A model generated the notes under the pieces. That model saw nothing but the letters and a program-made list of their open reading frames with translations. It was not told the origin of the DNA and searched no databases. Both the position numbers and the translations under genes were made by a program. Source: an uncultured Eubacteriales bacterium (GTDB taxonomy: Bacteria; Bacillota; Clostridia; Christensenellales; Aristaeellaceae). Taken from it: a stretch of DNA of 35,002 nucleotides. The DNA is taken from assembly GCA_902764915.1 (NCBI GenBank), contig CACWXY010000043.1, forward strand, positions 1-35,002, given 5' to 3'. This document shows positions 7,829 through 16,246 of this stretch, piece after piece. Every line of letters starts with the position of its first letter. Positions within the stretch are counted from its first letter, which is position 1.

Positions 7829-10093
7829 ATGAGTTATTCAACCAATATCTGGCGGGTAACGGAACACGGCTGGGACCCATCAAGGGAACTTCTGTCGGAA
7901 AGTATTATGAGCATCGCCAACGGATATATTGGCATGCGCGGAAATTTTGAAGAGGATTACTCTGGGCGCACGCATCAGGGAACGTACATTGGCGGGGTCT
8001 GGTTTCCGGACAAAACAAGGGTTGGATGGTGGAAGAACGGCTATCCGCTGTACTTTGGCAAGATGATCAACGCAGCCAATCTGATCGGGATTCATGTGCG
8101 TATCAATGGAGAAACGCTGGATCTGACAAAGGTCGCTGTCTGGGATTTTGTACGGGAAGTGGACATGCAGACCGGCGTATTTCATCGGAAAGTCATGCTG
8201 GATATGACGGATGGAACCGTTGCGCTGGAAACATGGCGCTTTGTTTCCCTGAAGACACATGAGCTGCTTTCCATCCGCTACACACTGACGCCGACGTTCA
8301 ATGCGAGAATGGAAGTGGAGCCATACCTGGACGGGAATGTACGGGATGAGGCTGCAAATTATGATGAAAGCTTCTGGGACATGCAGGATGGCGGGAGCGA
8401 AGACGGCGTTGGCTTTATTCAGGTTCGCACCAAAGAAAACACGTTTGGCACACCGCGGTTTACTGTATGTGCGGCACAAGCCTGCAAGGTACAGGGTTTG
8501 GAACTGGTAGATGAAGCGGCTGCCCATGGATACACAATTGCCCGTTATGCCGGTGAGATTCCAGCAGATACGACCATGGTACTGGATAAGATGGTCTATG
8601 TGGTTACAGATCGGGATATACCCGAGGATGCGCTCAGAACATCGGCACTGCAGGGTGTCAGGATGGCTGCGGCCAGGGGCTGGGAAGCAGCATTGTCGGA
8701 TCAGGCAGATCGGTGGGCGGAACGCTGGAAAATGGCAGATGTGCAGATCGACGGGAACGACGGTGATCAGCAGGGCATTCGTTTTAACCTGTTTCAAATG
8801 CTGTCTACCTATTCTGGTGAGGATGCTCGGCTGAATATCGGACCCAAGGGTTTTACCGGAGAAAAATATGGCGGAGCCACATACTGGGATACGGAGGCAT
8901 ACTGTCTGCCGGTATATATGTCCGTGGCTGGTGAACATGTGGCAAAGCAGCTTCTTCTCTACCGATATCAGCAGCTGCCTCAGGCTTATGAGAATGCAAA
9001 GACATTGGGACTGCCAGGTGCGCTGTTTCCCATGGTGACTTTTACAGGCATTGAGTGTCACAATGAATGGGAAATCACGTTTGAGGAGATTCACCGCAAT
9101 GGTGCGATTGCACATGCAATCTACGCCTACACCGTGTATACCGGGGATGAAACATACCGTACCCAGGAAGGACTGGAGGTGCTTCTGGGCATTGCCCGCT
9201 TCTATGCGGGACGTGCACATTTCTCCTCCCGTGCAGGTCGATATATGATTCACGGAGTTACAGGACCGAATGAGTATGAGAATAACGTGAACAACAACTG
9301 GTATACCAATCGGATTGCTGCCTGGTCAATCCAGTATTTTCTGGAAAGTCTGGCCTTGGCAGGGGATGCGCGCCGGGAAGCTGTGGGAGTAACCCAAGAA
9401 GAACTGGACAGGATGAAGGCCGTCTGTGAGAAAATGTATCTGCCTGAGGATGAGACGCTGGGGATTTTTGTGCAGCACGATACATTCCTGGACAAGGAAC
9501 TGCTTCCGGCGTCGGAAATTCCTCCAGAAGAACGGCCGATTAATCAGCACTGGAGCTGGGACCATATTCTTCGCTCCTGCTATATCAAGCAGGCGGATGT
9601 CTTACAGGGACTGTACTTCCTGGAGCATCTGTACAGTGAGGATGTGATCCGTCGCAACTATCTCTTCTATGAGCCCATGACCGTGCATGAGAGCAGTCTT
9701 TCTCCCTGTGTGCACGCGATTCTGGCGGCACATCTGGGAATGCATGACAAAGCCGTGGAAATGTATAAGCGTACAGCAAGACTGGATCTGGACAATATCA
9801 ATCATGATACGGAGGATGGACTGCATATTACGAGCATGTCTGGTTCATGGCTTACGATTGTTCAGGGGTTTGCAGGCATGCGGACAGACCATGGTCTCAG
9901 CCTGCAGCCTTTCCTTCCGGAGTGCTGGACTGGGTATGGCTTTAAGCTTTTATACCGTGGAAGGCTTTTGCGGGTGCGGGTGGATCCTGGCGAGGTGACG
10001 GTTGCACTCGAAGAAGGGGAAAGCATGGAGCTTACGCTGAATGGAAAGCATTTTCTCCTGGAGAATGTCATACATGATGCATTGAAAACATGA
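7829..10093 (+). CDS. GH65 family phosphorylase, probable maltose phosphorylase
   Basis: Probably splits maltose with phosphate to beta-glucose 1-phosphate and glucose in the cytoplasm. The product has 754 residues, the usual GH65 size. The N-terminal beta-sandwich begins at [12 protein letters not shown]. The (alpha/alpha)6 barrel carries WDTE (about 353), [10 protein letters not shown], and [16 protein letters not shown], whose first Glu (about 482) aligns with the known catalytic acid of Lactobacillus maltose phosphorylase. HITSMSGS (about residue 665) forms the phosphate-binding loop, so a phosphorylase is favoured over a hydrolase. The start is uncertain: ATG 7829 has GGAG too close, and a GTG at 7820 is the alternative. 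No beta-phosphoglucomutase gene adjoins it. Confidence 0.88.
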   Translation: MSYSTNIWRVTEHGWDPSRELLSESIMSIANGYIGMRGNFEEDYSGRTHQGTYIGGVWFPDKTRVGWWKNGYPLYFGKMINAANLIGIHVRINGETLDLTKVAVWDFVREVDMQTGVFHRKVMLDMTDGTVALETWRFVSLKTHELLSIRYTLTPTFNARMEVEPYLDGNVRDEAANYDESFWDMQDGGSEDGVGFIQVRTKENTFGTPRFTVCAAQACKVQGLELVDEAAAHGYTIARYAGEIPADTTMVLDKMVYVVTDRDIPEDALRTSALQGVRMAAARGWEAALSDQADRWAERWKMADVQIDGNDGDQQGIRFNLFQMLSTYSGEDARLNIGPKGFTGEKYGGATYWDTEAYCLPVYMSVAGEHVAKQLLLYRYQQLPQAYENAKTLGLPGALFPMVTFTGIECHNEWEITFEEIHRNGAIAHAIYAYTVYTGDETYRTQEGLEVLLGIARFYAGRAHFSSRAGRYMIHGVTGPNEYENNVNNNWYTNRIAAWSIQYFLESLALAGDARREAVGVTQEELDRMKAVCEKMYLPEDETLGIFVQHDTFLDKELLPASEIPPEERPINQHWSWDHILRSCYIKQADVLQGLYFLEHLYSEDVIRRNYLFYEPMTVHESSLSPCVHAILAAHLGMHDKAVEMYKRTARLDLDNINHDTEDGLHITSMSGSWLTIVQGFAGMRTDHGLSLQPFLPECWTGYGFKLLYRGRLLRVRVDPGEVTVALEEGESMELTLNGKHFLLENVIHDALKT

Positions 10094-10146
10094 GAAAGCA
10101 AAGGCTGTTGGCGTGAACCAAAACGCTGTTACAGCGGAGTGCACAG

Positions 10147-10185
10147 GAAAAGGCTGCCGGCATACCTGACCGGTGGCCTTTTTCT
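10147..10185 (+). terminator. Terminator after the GH65 gene
   Basis: AGGCTGCCGG (10151-10160) pairs with 10170-10179 through ten pairs, two of them G-T, and a flanking AAA pairs with the following TTT. A run of T follows on the plus strand. From here to 10397 I see no gene; the stretch holds only the azlC promoter at its end. Confidence 0.85.
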
Positions 10186-10397
10186 GGCTTCGTTCATATG
10201 GCACACAGATACTGTTCGAGCAATAATGCGCTTCTCTTCCAGATGAAAGTGCTATGCATGCTAATTTCGTGCAGCAAGGTGTCGAAGGGATATGTCAGGT
10301 CTGCTTTTTGCTGTATGCATTTTCAAAGGATGTAGGGAACAGCCTGCGGAAAAAAACAGTGTAAAGACAATGCGGCATGCCTTTGGAAAGACGGAGT

Positions 10398-10408
10398 TAT
10401 GGTACAAT
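10398..10408 (+). promoter_or_regulatory. Extended -10 promoter of azlCD
   Basis: TATGGTACAAT is a near-consensus extended -10 element (TGn plus TACAAT at 10403-10408). No good -35 box is present at 17 bp, as expected for extended -10 promoters. The implied leader is only about 20 nt, ending at AGGAGG (about 10423-10428). Confidence 0.55.
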
Positions 10409-10437
10409 CCTCTCGCATTGGCAGGAGGAACCATGGT

Positions 10438-11157
10438 ATGTGGAACAGTATGAAAAAGGCTTTTCCGGTGACGCTTCCCGTCCTGGCCGGGTATATGTTC
10501 CTGGGGATTGCTTTCGGGGTTGCTATGAAAGCACGGGGCCTTGGCATGGGGTTGAGCATAAGCATGAGCGTTCTGATATATGGCGGATCCTTTCAGTTTG
10601 CCATGATTGAACTGCTGACACAGGCTTTTGCGCCACTGACAATTACGTTCATGGCATGTCTGATTCAGGCGAGACATCTGTTCTATGGGATCAGTATGCT
10701 TCAGACCTACAGACAGGCAGGTCTCTATACGCCATACCTGGTTTTTGCATTGACAGATGAGACATATTCTATTGTGTGCTCCGGCGCACCGAAGGAAACA
10801 GAGGCATTCCGGTGGTATACGGCTGTCTCTTTTCTTGACCAGTGCTACTGGGTGCTGGGAACTTTTCTGGGGGCATTGGTCGGGCAGTTTCTTCCCATGC
10901 ATCTTCTGGAAGGCATGGATTTTTCCATGACAGCATTGTTTGCGACGATTGTGACAGAGCAGACGCTGACGTCCCTTGCAGAATGGAAAGCGGGCCGAAT
11001 GCCGTTTTCGGAAGTGCTGTTTTCTCCGGCATTAGGTGGCTGCTGTACGCTGATAAGCCGGATTGTGATAGGACGGGAGAACTTTCTTCTGATGAGTATG
11101 ATGATGATGACAGTAGGGTTTGCAGTGTATTACAGAAAAGGAGAACACGGAGCATGA
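10438..11157 (+). CDS. azlC: Branched-chain amino acid exporter, large subunit (AzlC)
   Basis: AzlC with AzlD exports branched-chain amino acids or analogues across the cytoplasmic membrane. The 239-residue product is strongly hydrophobic and has the family N-terminal pattern (PVLAGYMFLGIAFGVAMKARGLG, then SVLIYGGSFQFAMIELL) and the QARHLFYG motif. The start MWNSMKK is preferred over the ATG at 10399 because AGGAGG lies 9 nt before it. It overlaps azlD by ATGA, implying coupled translation of a two-subunit transporter. Exact substrate is not shown by sequence. Confidence 0.92.
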   Translation: MWNSMKKAFPVTLPVLAGYMFLGIAFGVAMKARGLGMGLSISMSVLIYGGSFQFAMIELLTQAFAPLTITFMACLIQARHLFYGISMLQTYRQAGLYTPYLVFALTDETYSIVCSGAPKETEAFRWYTAVSFLDQCYWVLGTFLGALVGQFLPMHLLEGMDFSMTALFATIVTEQTLTSLAEWKAGRMPFSEVLFSPALGGCCTLISRIVIGRENFLLMSMMMMTVGFAVYYRKGEHGA

Positions 11158-11480
11158 CAGATGGTCAGCGGATTCTGTGTGTTTTGACAGGCGCATTGGT
11201 GACACTGGTTATCCGTGCCCTTCCGTTTGTTGTTTTCAGAGGGGAACGACGGATTCCTGCTTTTATCACATGGCTTGGCGGCCAGCTGCCGCATGCTGCC
11301 ATGGCAATGCTTCTCGTCTATTGCATGAAGGATATGGACTTTTCACATCCTTCCGGTGCCTTCCCTATGCTGCTGGGGACACTGGTGACGGTTCTTGTGC
11401 ATGTCCGGTTTCGACAGACAATGTGTTCCATCGTCTCGGGGACGGCTACTTATATGCTGATGATACGGCTGATGCCATGA
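11154..11480 (+). CDS. azlD: Branched-chain amino acid exporter, small subunit (AzlD)
   Basis: A 108-residue membrane protein with three or four hydrophobic helices, matching AzlD in size and pattern (the ALVTLVIRALPFVVF N-terminus is typical). It starts in the ATGA overlap with azlC and is the last gene of this two-gene unit. The longer ORF in this frame extends upstream into azlC and is not real. No plus-strand terminator with a clear T-run follows. Confidence 0.9.
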   Translation: MTDGQRILCVLTGALVTLVIRALPFVVFRGERRIPAFITWLGGQLPHAAMAMLLVYCMKDMDFSHPSGAFPMLLGTLVTVLVHVRFRQTMCSIVSGTATYMLMIRLMP

Positions 11481-11579
11481 AAGGGAAAGAATATGTACAG
11501 GTATGTTCTGGCAGCGTTCAAAGAAGGATGAGCCGGATTCATATTCTGCACAGCTGACATACATACTCGAAGAAGAATG

Positions 11580-11630
11580 AAAAAGCCAGGCTGCCGGCTT
11601 GGAGTATACAATCCTGTCGGCGGCCTGGCT
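11580..11630 (-). terminator. Minus-strand terminator in the azlD downstream gap
   Basis: A 13-bp stem (11584-11596 with 11618-11630, one wobble) is followed on the minus strand by TTTTT (11584-11580). It would stop transcription from the convergent gene at 11847-12713, about 220 nt beyond its stop codon. The rest of the 11481-11846 gap holds no convincing gene. A weaker 5-bp hairpin with a TCTTTTT tail lies at 11824-11848. Confidence 0.65.
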
Positions 11631-11846
11631 GCATATCGGAAAAACTGCTTTCTGTAAGGAAATGGTCTGCTTTCGAATATCTCTTGCGATAGAGAAGCGC
11701 AGTGGTTCAGCTGTTTCCCGCATACAGACATGCGACGCATTATCAGCAGTTCTGATTCAAGGCACTTCTGTGGAGAAACGCGCGGAAACACTTTCTGTCT
11801 GCGTTATAGGTGGCAGTGCGACTCAAAAAGAAAGGTTTCCTGGACC

Positions 11847-12713
11847 TTAGGAAGAAAATGGCGGCGTATCTGATTTCGCATGAGTAATCAGTTGATCTAT
11901 GGCATCGAGGTAACGCTGACTGTACACTGGATTCACTGGGATTTCGCTATTGATACCATGCGGGTTCGGACGGCCGCTGAGATAATTGCCGGTGCGGGCA
12001 GACAGATCATTTTCCACATCTTCCATGGTATGCATACGCATACCGGTGTAGTCCTTGGAAGCTGCTTCTGCCTGGAAAGCAGCGCGTCTGTCGGGATAGG
12101 ACGGGGCAGACACGATGGGGCCATAGAGTGTGCGCAGTTCGAGAATCTGGCTGTGATAGGGAGCAAACTCTGGTTCAGACACGTCGATGGGATGTCCACA
12201 TGCCTCCATGGCCAGATAATACCCGAAGGCTTCGGCGTCTGTTTCCAGTTCATTGTCGTTCAAGAAAGCATTCCCGGCGGTGGGCAGCATGGTTCGCCAA
12301 CGCTGTACTCGGCTGAGAAAGGCCTGGGGCGGAAGCGTGGAGGGAACTTTCAGCACGTCTTCATCCGAGAGTTTGCAGACCAGCCGCTGATACACATGCC
12401 GCATTTCACGGGCGACCAGATGCTGTACATAGAAGCGCTGGGCAGCGAGGGAACCGCGCAGTGCGGAGCATGTGAACTTTTCCAGATTCACAGCAATCAA
12501 CTGCCGGCCATGATCGACAAGCAGATCGGTTTCCAGGGAAACAGCATCCGCGTCCACCGAGGAATCCTCGACCAGGTACATGAGAGGCGTCAGATACCCT
12601 TTCTGGAATGCTTCCTGCCATACAGGAACCTGGCTGAAGAGAAGATCCTCAGCCTGAAGACGGGCTTCATACATGCATGTCATGATATCTTTTTCTGTCA
12701 GTTTCTGTTGCAT
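11847..12713 (-). CDS. Hypothetical protein with degenerate metallopeptidase-like motif
   Basis: I do not recognise this 288-residue protein. It has no signal peptide or membrane segment. Residues 100-109 read VAREMRHVYQ, which resembles the HExxH helix of zinc peptidases but has Arg102 where the first zinc-binding His would be. Downstream, ELETDAEAFGYYL (155-167) resembles the glutamate-bearing third-ligand helix found after such motifs. It may be an inactive relative or bind metal differently. The start has AAAGGA about 9 nt upstream. It is a single gene on the minus strand, separated from rsfS by a terminator. Confidence 0.7.
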   Translation of the reverse strand: MQQKLTEKDIMTCMYEARLQAEDLLFSQVPVWQEAFQKGYLTPLMYLVEDSSVDADAVSLETDLLVDHGRQLIAVNLEKFTCSALRGSLAAQRFYVQHLVAREMRHVYQRLVCKLSDEDVLKVPSTLPPQAFLSRVQRWRTMLPTAGNAFLNDNELETDAEAFGYYLAMEACGHPIDVSEPEFAPYHSQILELRTLYGPIVSAPSYPDRRAAFQAEAASKDYTGMRMHTMEDVENDLSARTGNYLSGRPNPHGINSEIPVNPVYSQRYLDAIDQLITHAKSDTPPFSS

Positions 12714-12790
12714 TTGTTTTCCATCCTTTCCAGTCCAAACATGGGTTACCGTGCAGTGCAGTCAGAAAGAATGCGATGCACGGAAACAGT

Positions 12791-12820
12791 GAAAAACCCG
12801 CGTTTCGGCGCGGGCTTTTA
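12791..12820 (-). terminator. Terminator after rsfS (bidirectional)
   Basis: CCCGCG (12797-12802) and CGCGGG (12809-12814) form a GC-rich stem with T-runs on both strands. On the minus strand it closes the nadD/yqeK-rsfS operon 13 nt past the rsfS stop. Confidence 0.85.
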
Positions 12821-12827
12821 TAGAAGG

Positions 12828-13190
12828 TCAGTTTTCTTCTGTGAGGAAAGAGAGGTCAAGACGGTTGGTGCCGTCATCCCAGAGACGCTCCAGCTTGTAA
12901 TAGGCACGTTCCTCACGGCTGAAGAGATGAACAAGAATACGCCCAAAGTCCATAACGATCCAGCGGGCTTCGTTCTGTCCTTCAATGCGGCGCAATGTCA
13001 GCCCGGCGGCAGCCATCTGATCTTCTACCTCGTCGGCAAGGGCATGAACCTGGTTTGCTGTACGGCCGGATGCAATGACCATGTAATCGCAGATCACAGT
13101 CAAATGATCTACTTTCAGGGCAACGATATCCAGTGCTTTCTTGTCATCAAGGGCTTTGGCAATGGCGAGAGTCAGTTCCTGGTCATTCAT
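12828..13190 (-). CDS. rsfS: Ribosome silencing factor RsfS (Iojap/YbeB)
   Basis: RsfS binds L14 and blocks subunit joining when nutrients are scarce. The 120-residue product contains the family core: LDIVALKVDHLTVICDYMVIASGRT at residues 20-44, then EARWIVMDFGRILVHLFSREERAYYKLERLW. MNDQELT was chosen as the start because AAAGGAGG lies 7 nt upstream; the longer ORF runs back into the gene before. It is 34 nt downstream of the nadD-yqeK fusion gene, a very common neighbourhood for rsfS. Confidence 0.95.
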   Translation of the reverse strand: MNDQELTLAIAKALDDKKALDIVALKVDHLTVICDYMVIASGRTANQVHALADEVEDQMAAAGLTLRRIEGQNEARWIVMDFGRILVHLFSREERAYYKLERLWDDGTNRLDLSFLTEEN

Positions 13191-13224
13191 GGGGAAACCT
13201 CCTTTTTCCATATTGAATAGTATC

Positions 13225-14418
13225 TTACCGATTTTGGAGTTCGGGAAGTGTCCGTAGCCATTCCATGGTTCGGACGCTCTGGGGGTGCAGTGGTTTGGAA
13301 CCGTTTTTGACAAATTCATGTGTGCTTTCCAGGGAAGCATACATGGCACGTTCCAGGGATAGCGGAGCCATCATGCGTATCTTGGCAAGCGCGGGATAGT
13401 TTTCTCGCGTTGGCTCAATCTTATCTGCCAGATAGACAACCATATCCAGCTTTGTCATCCCGATTTTGCCGGTGGTATGACAGGATATGGCTCTTAGAAT
13501 ATCCGGATCTTCCACACCATATACGGAAGCGGCCAGATATGCGCCTGCAATGGAATGCAGAAGTGCACCGCTGCTGATGATGGCAGCGTCATTGGTCAGG
13601 GCATGTTCCAGACAGACTTTCTGCATATCTCGAAGCGGCATGCATTTGGCACAGTCATGTAAAAGCGCAGCGACTTCGGCTTTTCTTATGTCCAGATGAT
13701 GGTTCCTGGCAAGGTTAACGGCCGTATAGGCTACGGAAAGTGTATGCGCAAACCGCTTTGCCGTCAAGTCATGGGACAGCATGCGCAGCCATTCCTTCCC
13801 CTGTGGGAAAAGAAGAGGCAACTGATAATAGCCGGCGATGCGGCAGTATTCAAGGACGGGAATGGGGATGAGCGTATCTGCCTGACCGGATTTCAGACAG
13901 GCACGTATCTGTGAAGAGGAGATATCCACGATGGGCATGGCGATATCCTGAAACCGTCCGCCCTGTTCCATCAGGCTGCGTCTTTCCTGCAGAACAGCAT
14001 CCGGGGAATGCGGTGTAACACGTGGGCAGACAAGAAATGTGGCAAGGCGAATAACCTCAGGAAAATGATACCACGAATGCAGCTGCATGAGAGTGTCTGT
14101 TCCTATTATATAGAAAAGCTCTGCGTGCGGATAGGCTTTTTTCAGCGCAAGGAGCGTGTGATAGGTATAGGTTGTGCCTTCACGGTCCAGTTCCATACGG
14201 GAGGATTCCAGATTTTTCTCGTGAGCCAGGGCTGCACATACCATGCGATAACGATCTTCTGCGCAGACAATACCAGTCTTGTGGGGCGGTACGCTGTCAG
14301 GAAGAAAAAGGACGCGATCCAGATGTGCACCGGCCATGGCAGCCCGGGCCATGGCAATATGCCCTTCGTGTATGGGATTGAAAGTTCCACCGAGTATACC
14401 CAACCGATCTTTTGCCAC
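13225..14418 (-). CDS. nadD: Fused NadD nicotinate-nucleotide adenylyltransferase and YqeK HD phosphohydrolase
   Basis: One 397-residue chain holds two usually separate proteins. Residues 1-200 are NadD, which makes deamido-NAD from nicotinate mononucleotide: GGTFNPIHEGH at 10-20, IIGTD at about 104, ISSSQIR at 166-172. Residues about 210-390 are a YqeK-type HD domain: His225, HD at 254-255 (LLHDCAK), a conserved HSIAGAYLA, and the YLADKIEPTR end. YqeK proteins hydrolyse symmetrical Ap4A. In many Firmicutes the two are adjacent genes followed by rsfS, as here. The start is GTG, with AAGGAG about 12 nt upstream, a loose spacing. A frameshift joining two genes is unlikely because the linker reads cleanly. 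Confidence 0.92.
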   Translation of the reverse strand: MAKDRLGILGGTFNPIHEGHIAMARAAMAGAHLDRVLFLPDSVPPHKTGIVCAEDRYRMVCAALAHEKNLESSRMELDREGTTYTYHTLLALKKAYPHAELFYIIGTDTLMQLHSWYHFPEVIRLATFLVCPRVTPHSPDAVLQERRSLMEQGGRFQDIAMPIVDISSSQIRACLKSGQADTLIPIPVLEYCRIAGYYQLPLLFPQGKEWLRMLSHDLTAKRFAHTLSVAYTAVNLARNHHLDIRKAEVAALLHDCAKCMPLRDMQKVCLEHALTNDAAIISSGALLHSIAGAYLAASVYGVEDPDILRAISCHTTGKIGMTKLDMVVYLADKIEPTRENYPALAKIRMMAPLSLERAMYASLESTHEFVKNGSKPLHPQSVRTMEWLRTLPELQNR

Positions 14419-14453
14419 GCTGTGAACCCACTCCTTGTCAGGATTGCAATGCC

Positions 14454-14482
14454 ATTATATCGAATTTTGAACAGACGGAAAA
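14454..14482 (-). promoter_or_regulatory. Probable nadD-yqeK promoter
   Basis: On the minus strand, TATAAT at 14459-14454 lies about 36 nt before the GTG start. The -35 region at 17 bp is poor (TTTTCC). It is divergent from the strong plus-strand promoter at 14554-14581. Confidence 0.5.
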
Positions 14483-14553
14483 GAGCGAATTCGTTCAGAT
14501 AACTGGAATTACAGCCAGAAAGGGGTTTTTCCAAGGAAAAAGGAGAACCATGC

Positions 14554-14581
14554 TTGACACACCTAACAGCTTGTGTATAAT
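14554..14581 (+). promoter_or_regulatory. Strong promoter of the zinc-ribbon/phosphoesterase operon
   Basis: A perfect TTGACA (14554-14559) and a perfect TATAAT (14576-14581) lie 16 bp apart. Transcription would begin near 14588, leaving a leader of about 220 nt before the first start codon at 14807. Confidence 0.85.
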
Positions 14582-14587
14582 GCGACA

Positions 14588-14806
14588 CGCAAACAGCTCA
14601 GGCCAATCTCTGCCAGAAAATGCGGAGCATATTTCTATATGCCAGGCAAGTGGGAACATGATCCTTAAATGTGGGGATTGTGCATATAGAAATGGAATTG
14701 GATAAGCAGAAATCCCTCGAAAAAGTCAAAAACGTGGGATTGAATGCCAGAAAGTGGAAAGAATGCCCTTTCGAGGCCATAGATATAGCAGGAGAGGAAG
14801 ACTTTT
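14588..14806 (+). other. Structured 5' leader with competing hairpins
   Basis: No ORF is convincing here. ATTTCTATATGC (14631-14642) pairs perfectly with 14682-14693 across a 39-nt loop. The same ATATGC can pair instead with GCATAT at 14627-14632 in a short hairpin, so the two are mutually exclusive. CCTCGAAA (14715-14722) pairs with TTTCGAGG (14769-14776), while AATCCC (14711-14716) could pair with GGGATT at 14674-14679 or 14736-14741. A hairpin CTCTGC/GCGGAG lies at 14608-14627. TGCCAG occurs at 14611, 14640 and 14745. The layout suggests a regulatory leader; I recognise no known riboswitch class in it. Confidence 0.5.
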
Positions 14807-15211
14807 ATGCATTTTGTACTTTGCCCCAGGTGTGAACTCAATTATATGCCTGATACTGAGAAGTACTGCAAGGTGTGCATGCAGGAGATGCACGCAGGAA
14901 ACGAGGAAGAAGTGGAACTATGTTCTATCTGCAATGAAAACCCTGTGGCTCCTGGAAAGGATGTATGTCTGATGTGCCTGCGGGAGATGGCAGAAAACAG
15001 CGGTTTAGCCAGCTCTACGGATGACACCGATGATCCTGATGCCTCGGATGCGCTTAGCAGTGTCAGCTCTGTCAGCAATATGGATGAAATGCTCCAGGTA
15101 GAGGACGATGGCACTGCACGAGGCGACTTTGAAGAAGGGGATGCCCTGAGTCTGGAACGCGTACGCGAGGACGAGGAACGCGAAGAAGAAGACGAGGATA
15201 TGGATGAGTGA
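14807..15211 (+). CDS. Small double zinc-ribbon protein with acidic tail
   Basis: A 134-residue cytoplasmic protein of unknown function. The first 65 residues hold four CxxC pairs (CPRC, CKVC, CSIC, CLMC), enough for two zinc ribbons. The rest is low complexity, rich in Asp, Glu and Ser, and ends in a run of acidic residues, so it is probably disordered. The start follows AGGAGAGG with 9-nt spacing. Its last 8 nt overlap the phosphoesterase start, which implies coupled expression. The acidic tail could contact a basic partner or mimic nucleic acid; this is speculative. Confidence 0.8.
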   Translation: MHFVLCPRCELNYMPDTEKYCKVCMQEMHAGNEEEVELCSICNENPVAPGKDVCLMCLREMAENSGLASSTDDTDDPDASDALSSVSSVSNMDEMLQVEDDGTARGDFEEGDALSLERVREDEEREEEDEDMDE

Positions 15212-15989
15212 AGAACGCGCGACCCTGCGTGAATTCTATGCCATTGCGGATCTGCATCTGCCCGGCGGAATGAATAAGACCATGGAGGTTTTTGGAGAAG
15301 CCTGGGATCACCACTTTGACAAAATACGGGAAGACTGGATGCAAAGGGTCCGGGAAGAAGATGTAGTGCTTATCCCGGGAGATATCTCCTGGGCGATGAC
15401 AATGGATCAGGTACATGATGATCTTCTGGCGATCGGCGCACTGCCTGGAAAAAAACTGCTGCTGCGGGGCAATCATGACTACTGGTGGTCATCCATTGGC
15501 CGCGTTCGCTCTGTGCTTCCGAAAGGAACTTATGCAGTGCAGCATTCCTGCGAGGACTGCGGCACATTTGTGGTCTGTGGCACGCGGGGGTGGATGTTTC
15601 CCGGCAGCGAGGAAGAGTGGACCGCACGGGATGAAAAAATCTATCAGCGGGAGAAACTGCGGCTGGAAATGGCATTGAAGGATGCAGCCCGAATGGCGGA
15701 GGAACGACCGATCGTGTGCATGACGCATTATCCTCCGCTGAACCGGGAATATACCGAAACCGGCTTTACTGCGCTTATGGAAAAGTACCACGTGCACACA
15801 GCAGTATATGGTCATCTGCATGGCAACGGTATCCGGTCTGCCTTTGTAGGGGAGAAGGGCGGCGTTTCCTATTACCTGACATCCTGTGACAGCCTGGGAT
15901 TTCGACTGGCACAGATCCCACTGGAGAAAAAAACAAAAGATTTTTTTTCTGCAGATTGCAAAAAAAATGTTGCAAAAAAAGAAAAATGA
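15204..15989 (+). CDS. Calcineurin-like metallophosphoesterase (COG1768-like)
   Basis: A 261-residue cytoplasmic phosphoesterase. All metal-binding blocks of the family are visible: IADLHL (about 14-19), GDISWAM (about 55), RGNHDYWW (about 92), MTHYPP (about 172) and GHLHGNG (about 199). The physiological substrate is unknown. It starts inside the end of the zinc-ribbon gene with GAGGA about 5 nt upstream. The last 20 codons run through T8, A8 and A7 tracts, giving a lysine-rich tail (SADCKKNVAKKEK) that may be variable in length. Confidence 0.88.
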   Translation: MSEERATLREFYAIADLHLPGGMNKTMEVFGEAWDHHFDKIREDWMQRVREEDVVLIPGDISWAMTMDQVHDDLLAIGALPGKKLLLRGNHDYWWSSIGRVRSVLPKGTYAVQHSCEDCGTFVVCGTRGWMFPGSEEEWTARDEKIYQREKLRLEMALKDAARMAEERPIVCMTHYPPLNREYTETGFTALMEKYHVHTAVYGHLHGNGIRSAFVGEKGGVSYYLTSCDSLGFRLAQIPLEKKTKDFFSADCKKNVAKKEK

Positions 15990-16001
15990 AAGCGATCTTG
16001 G

Positions 16002-16030
16002 GCCGGCACTGTGTGCCGGCTATTTTTTAT
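16002..16030 (+). terminator. Terminator after the phosphoesterase gene
   Basis: GCCGGCAC (16002-16009) and GTGCCGGC (16013-16020) form a perfect 8-bp stem with a 3-nt loop, followed by TATTTTTTATTTAT. It separates this operon from the division cluster. Confidence 0.95.
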
Positions 16031-16166
16031 TTATACAAAATATATGGTAAGCCGGATAGAACTTCCACCAAATAATCACTTTGAAAATGTGACAAGATGT
16101 AACATATGTGAAACAAAACCAAATAAGTTCATTGCGTACCGCCCCGTTTTTCCTCATGAACATCCC

Positions 16167-16195
16167 TTGCGTGCAGGTTTGAGGTGGAATATAAT
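16167..16195 (+). promoter_or_regulatory. Promoter of the mraZ division cluster
   Basis: TATAAT at 16190-16195 has TTGCGT 17 bp upstream (16167-16172). The leader is about 45 nt. GTGG-type motifs occur at 16183, 16228 and 16236; MraZ proteins bind GTGG/TGGG-type direct repeats near their own promoters, but the spacing here is irregular, so these are only candidates. Confidence 0.65.
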
Positions 16196-16246
16196 GCGCA
16201 GTGAATCCCTATTAATGGAATTTTTGTGTGGAAAGGTGGGGGCTTG

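Noticed and set aside
7880..9253. 457-residue minus-strand ORF opposite the GH65 gene
   Set aside because: The plus strand has clear family motifs throughout; the minus frame has none.
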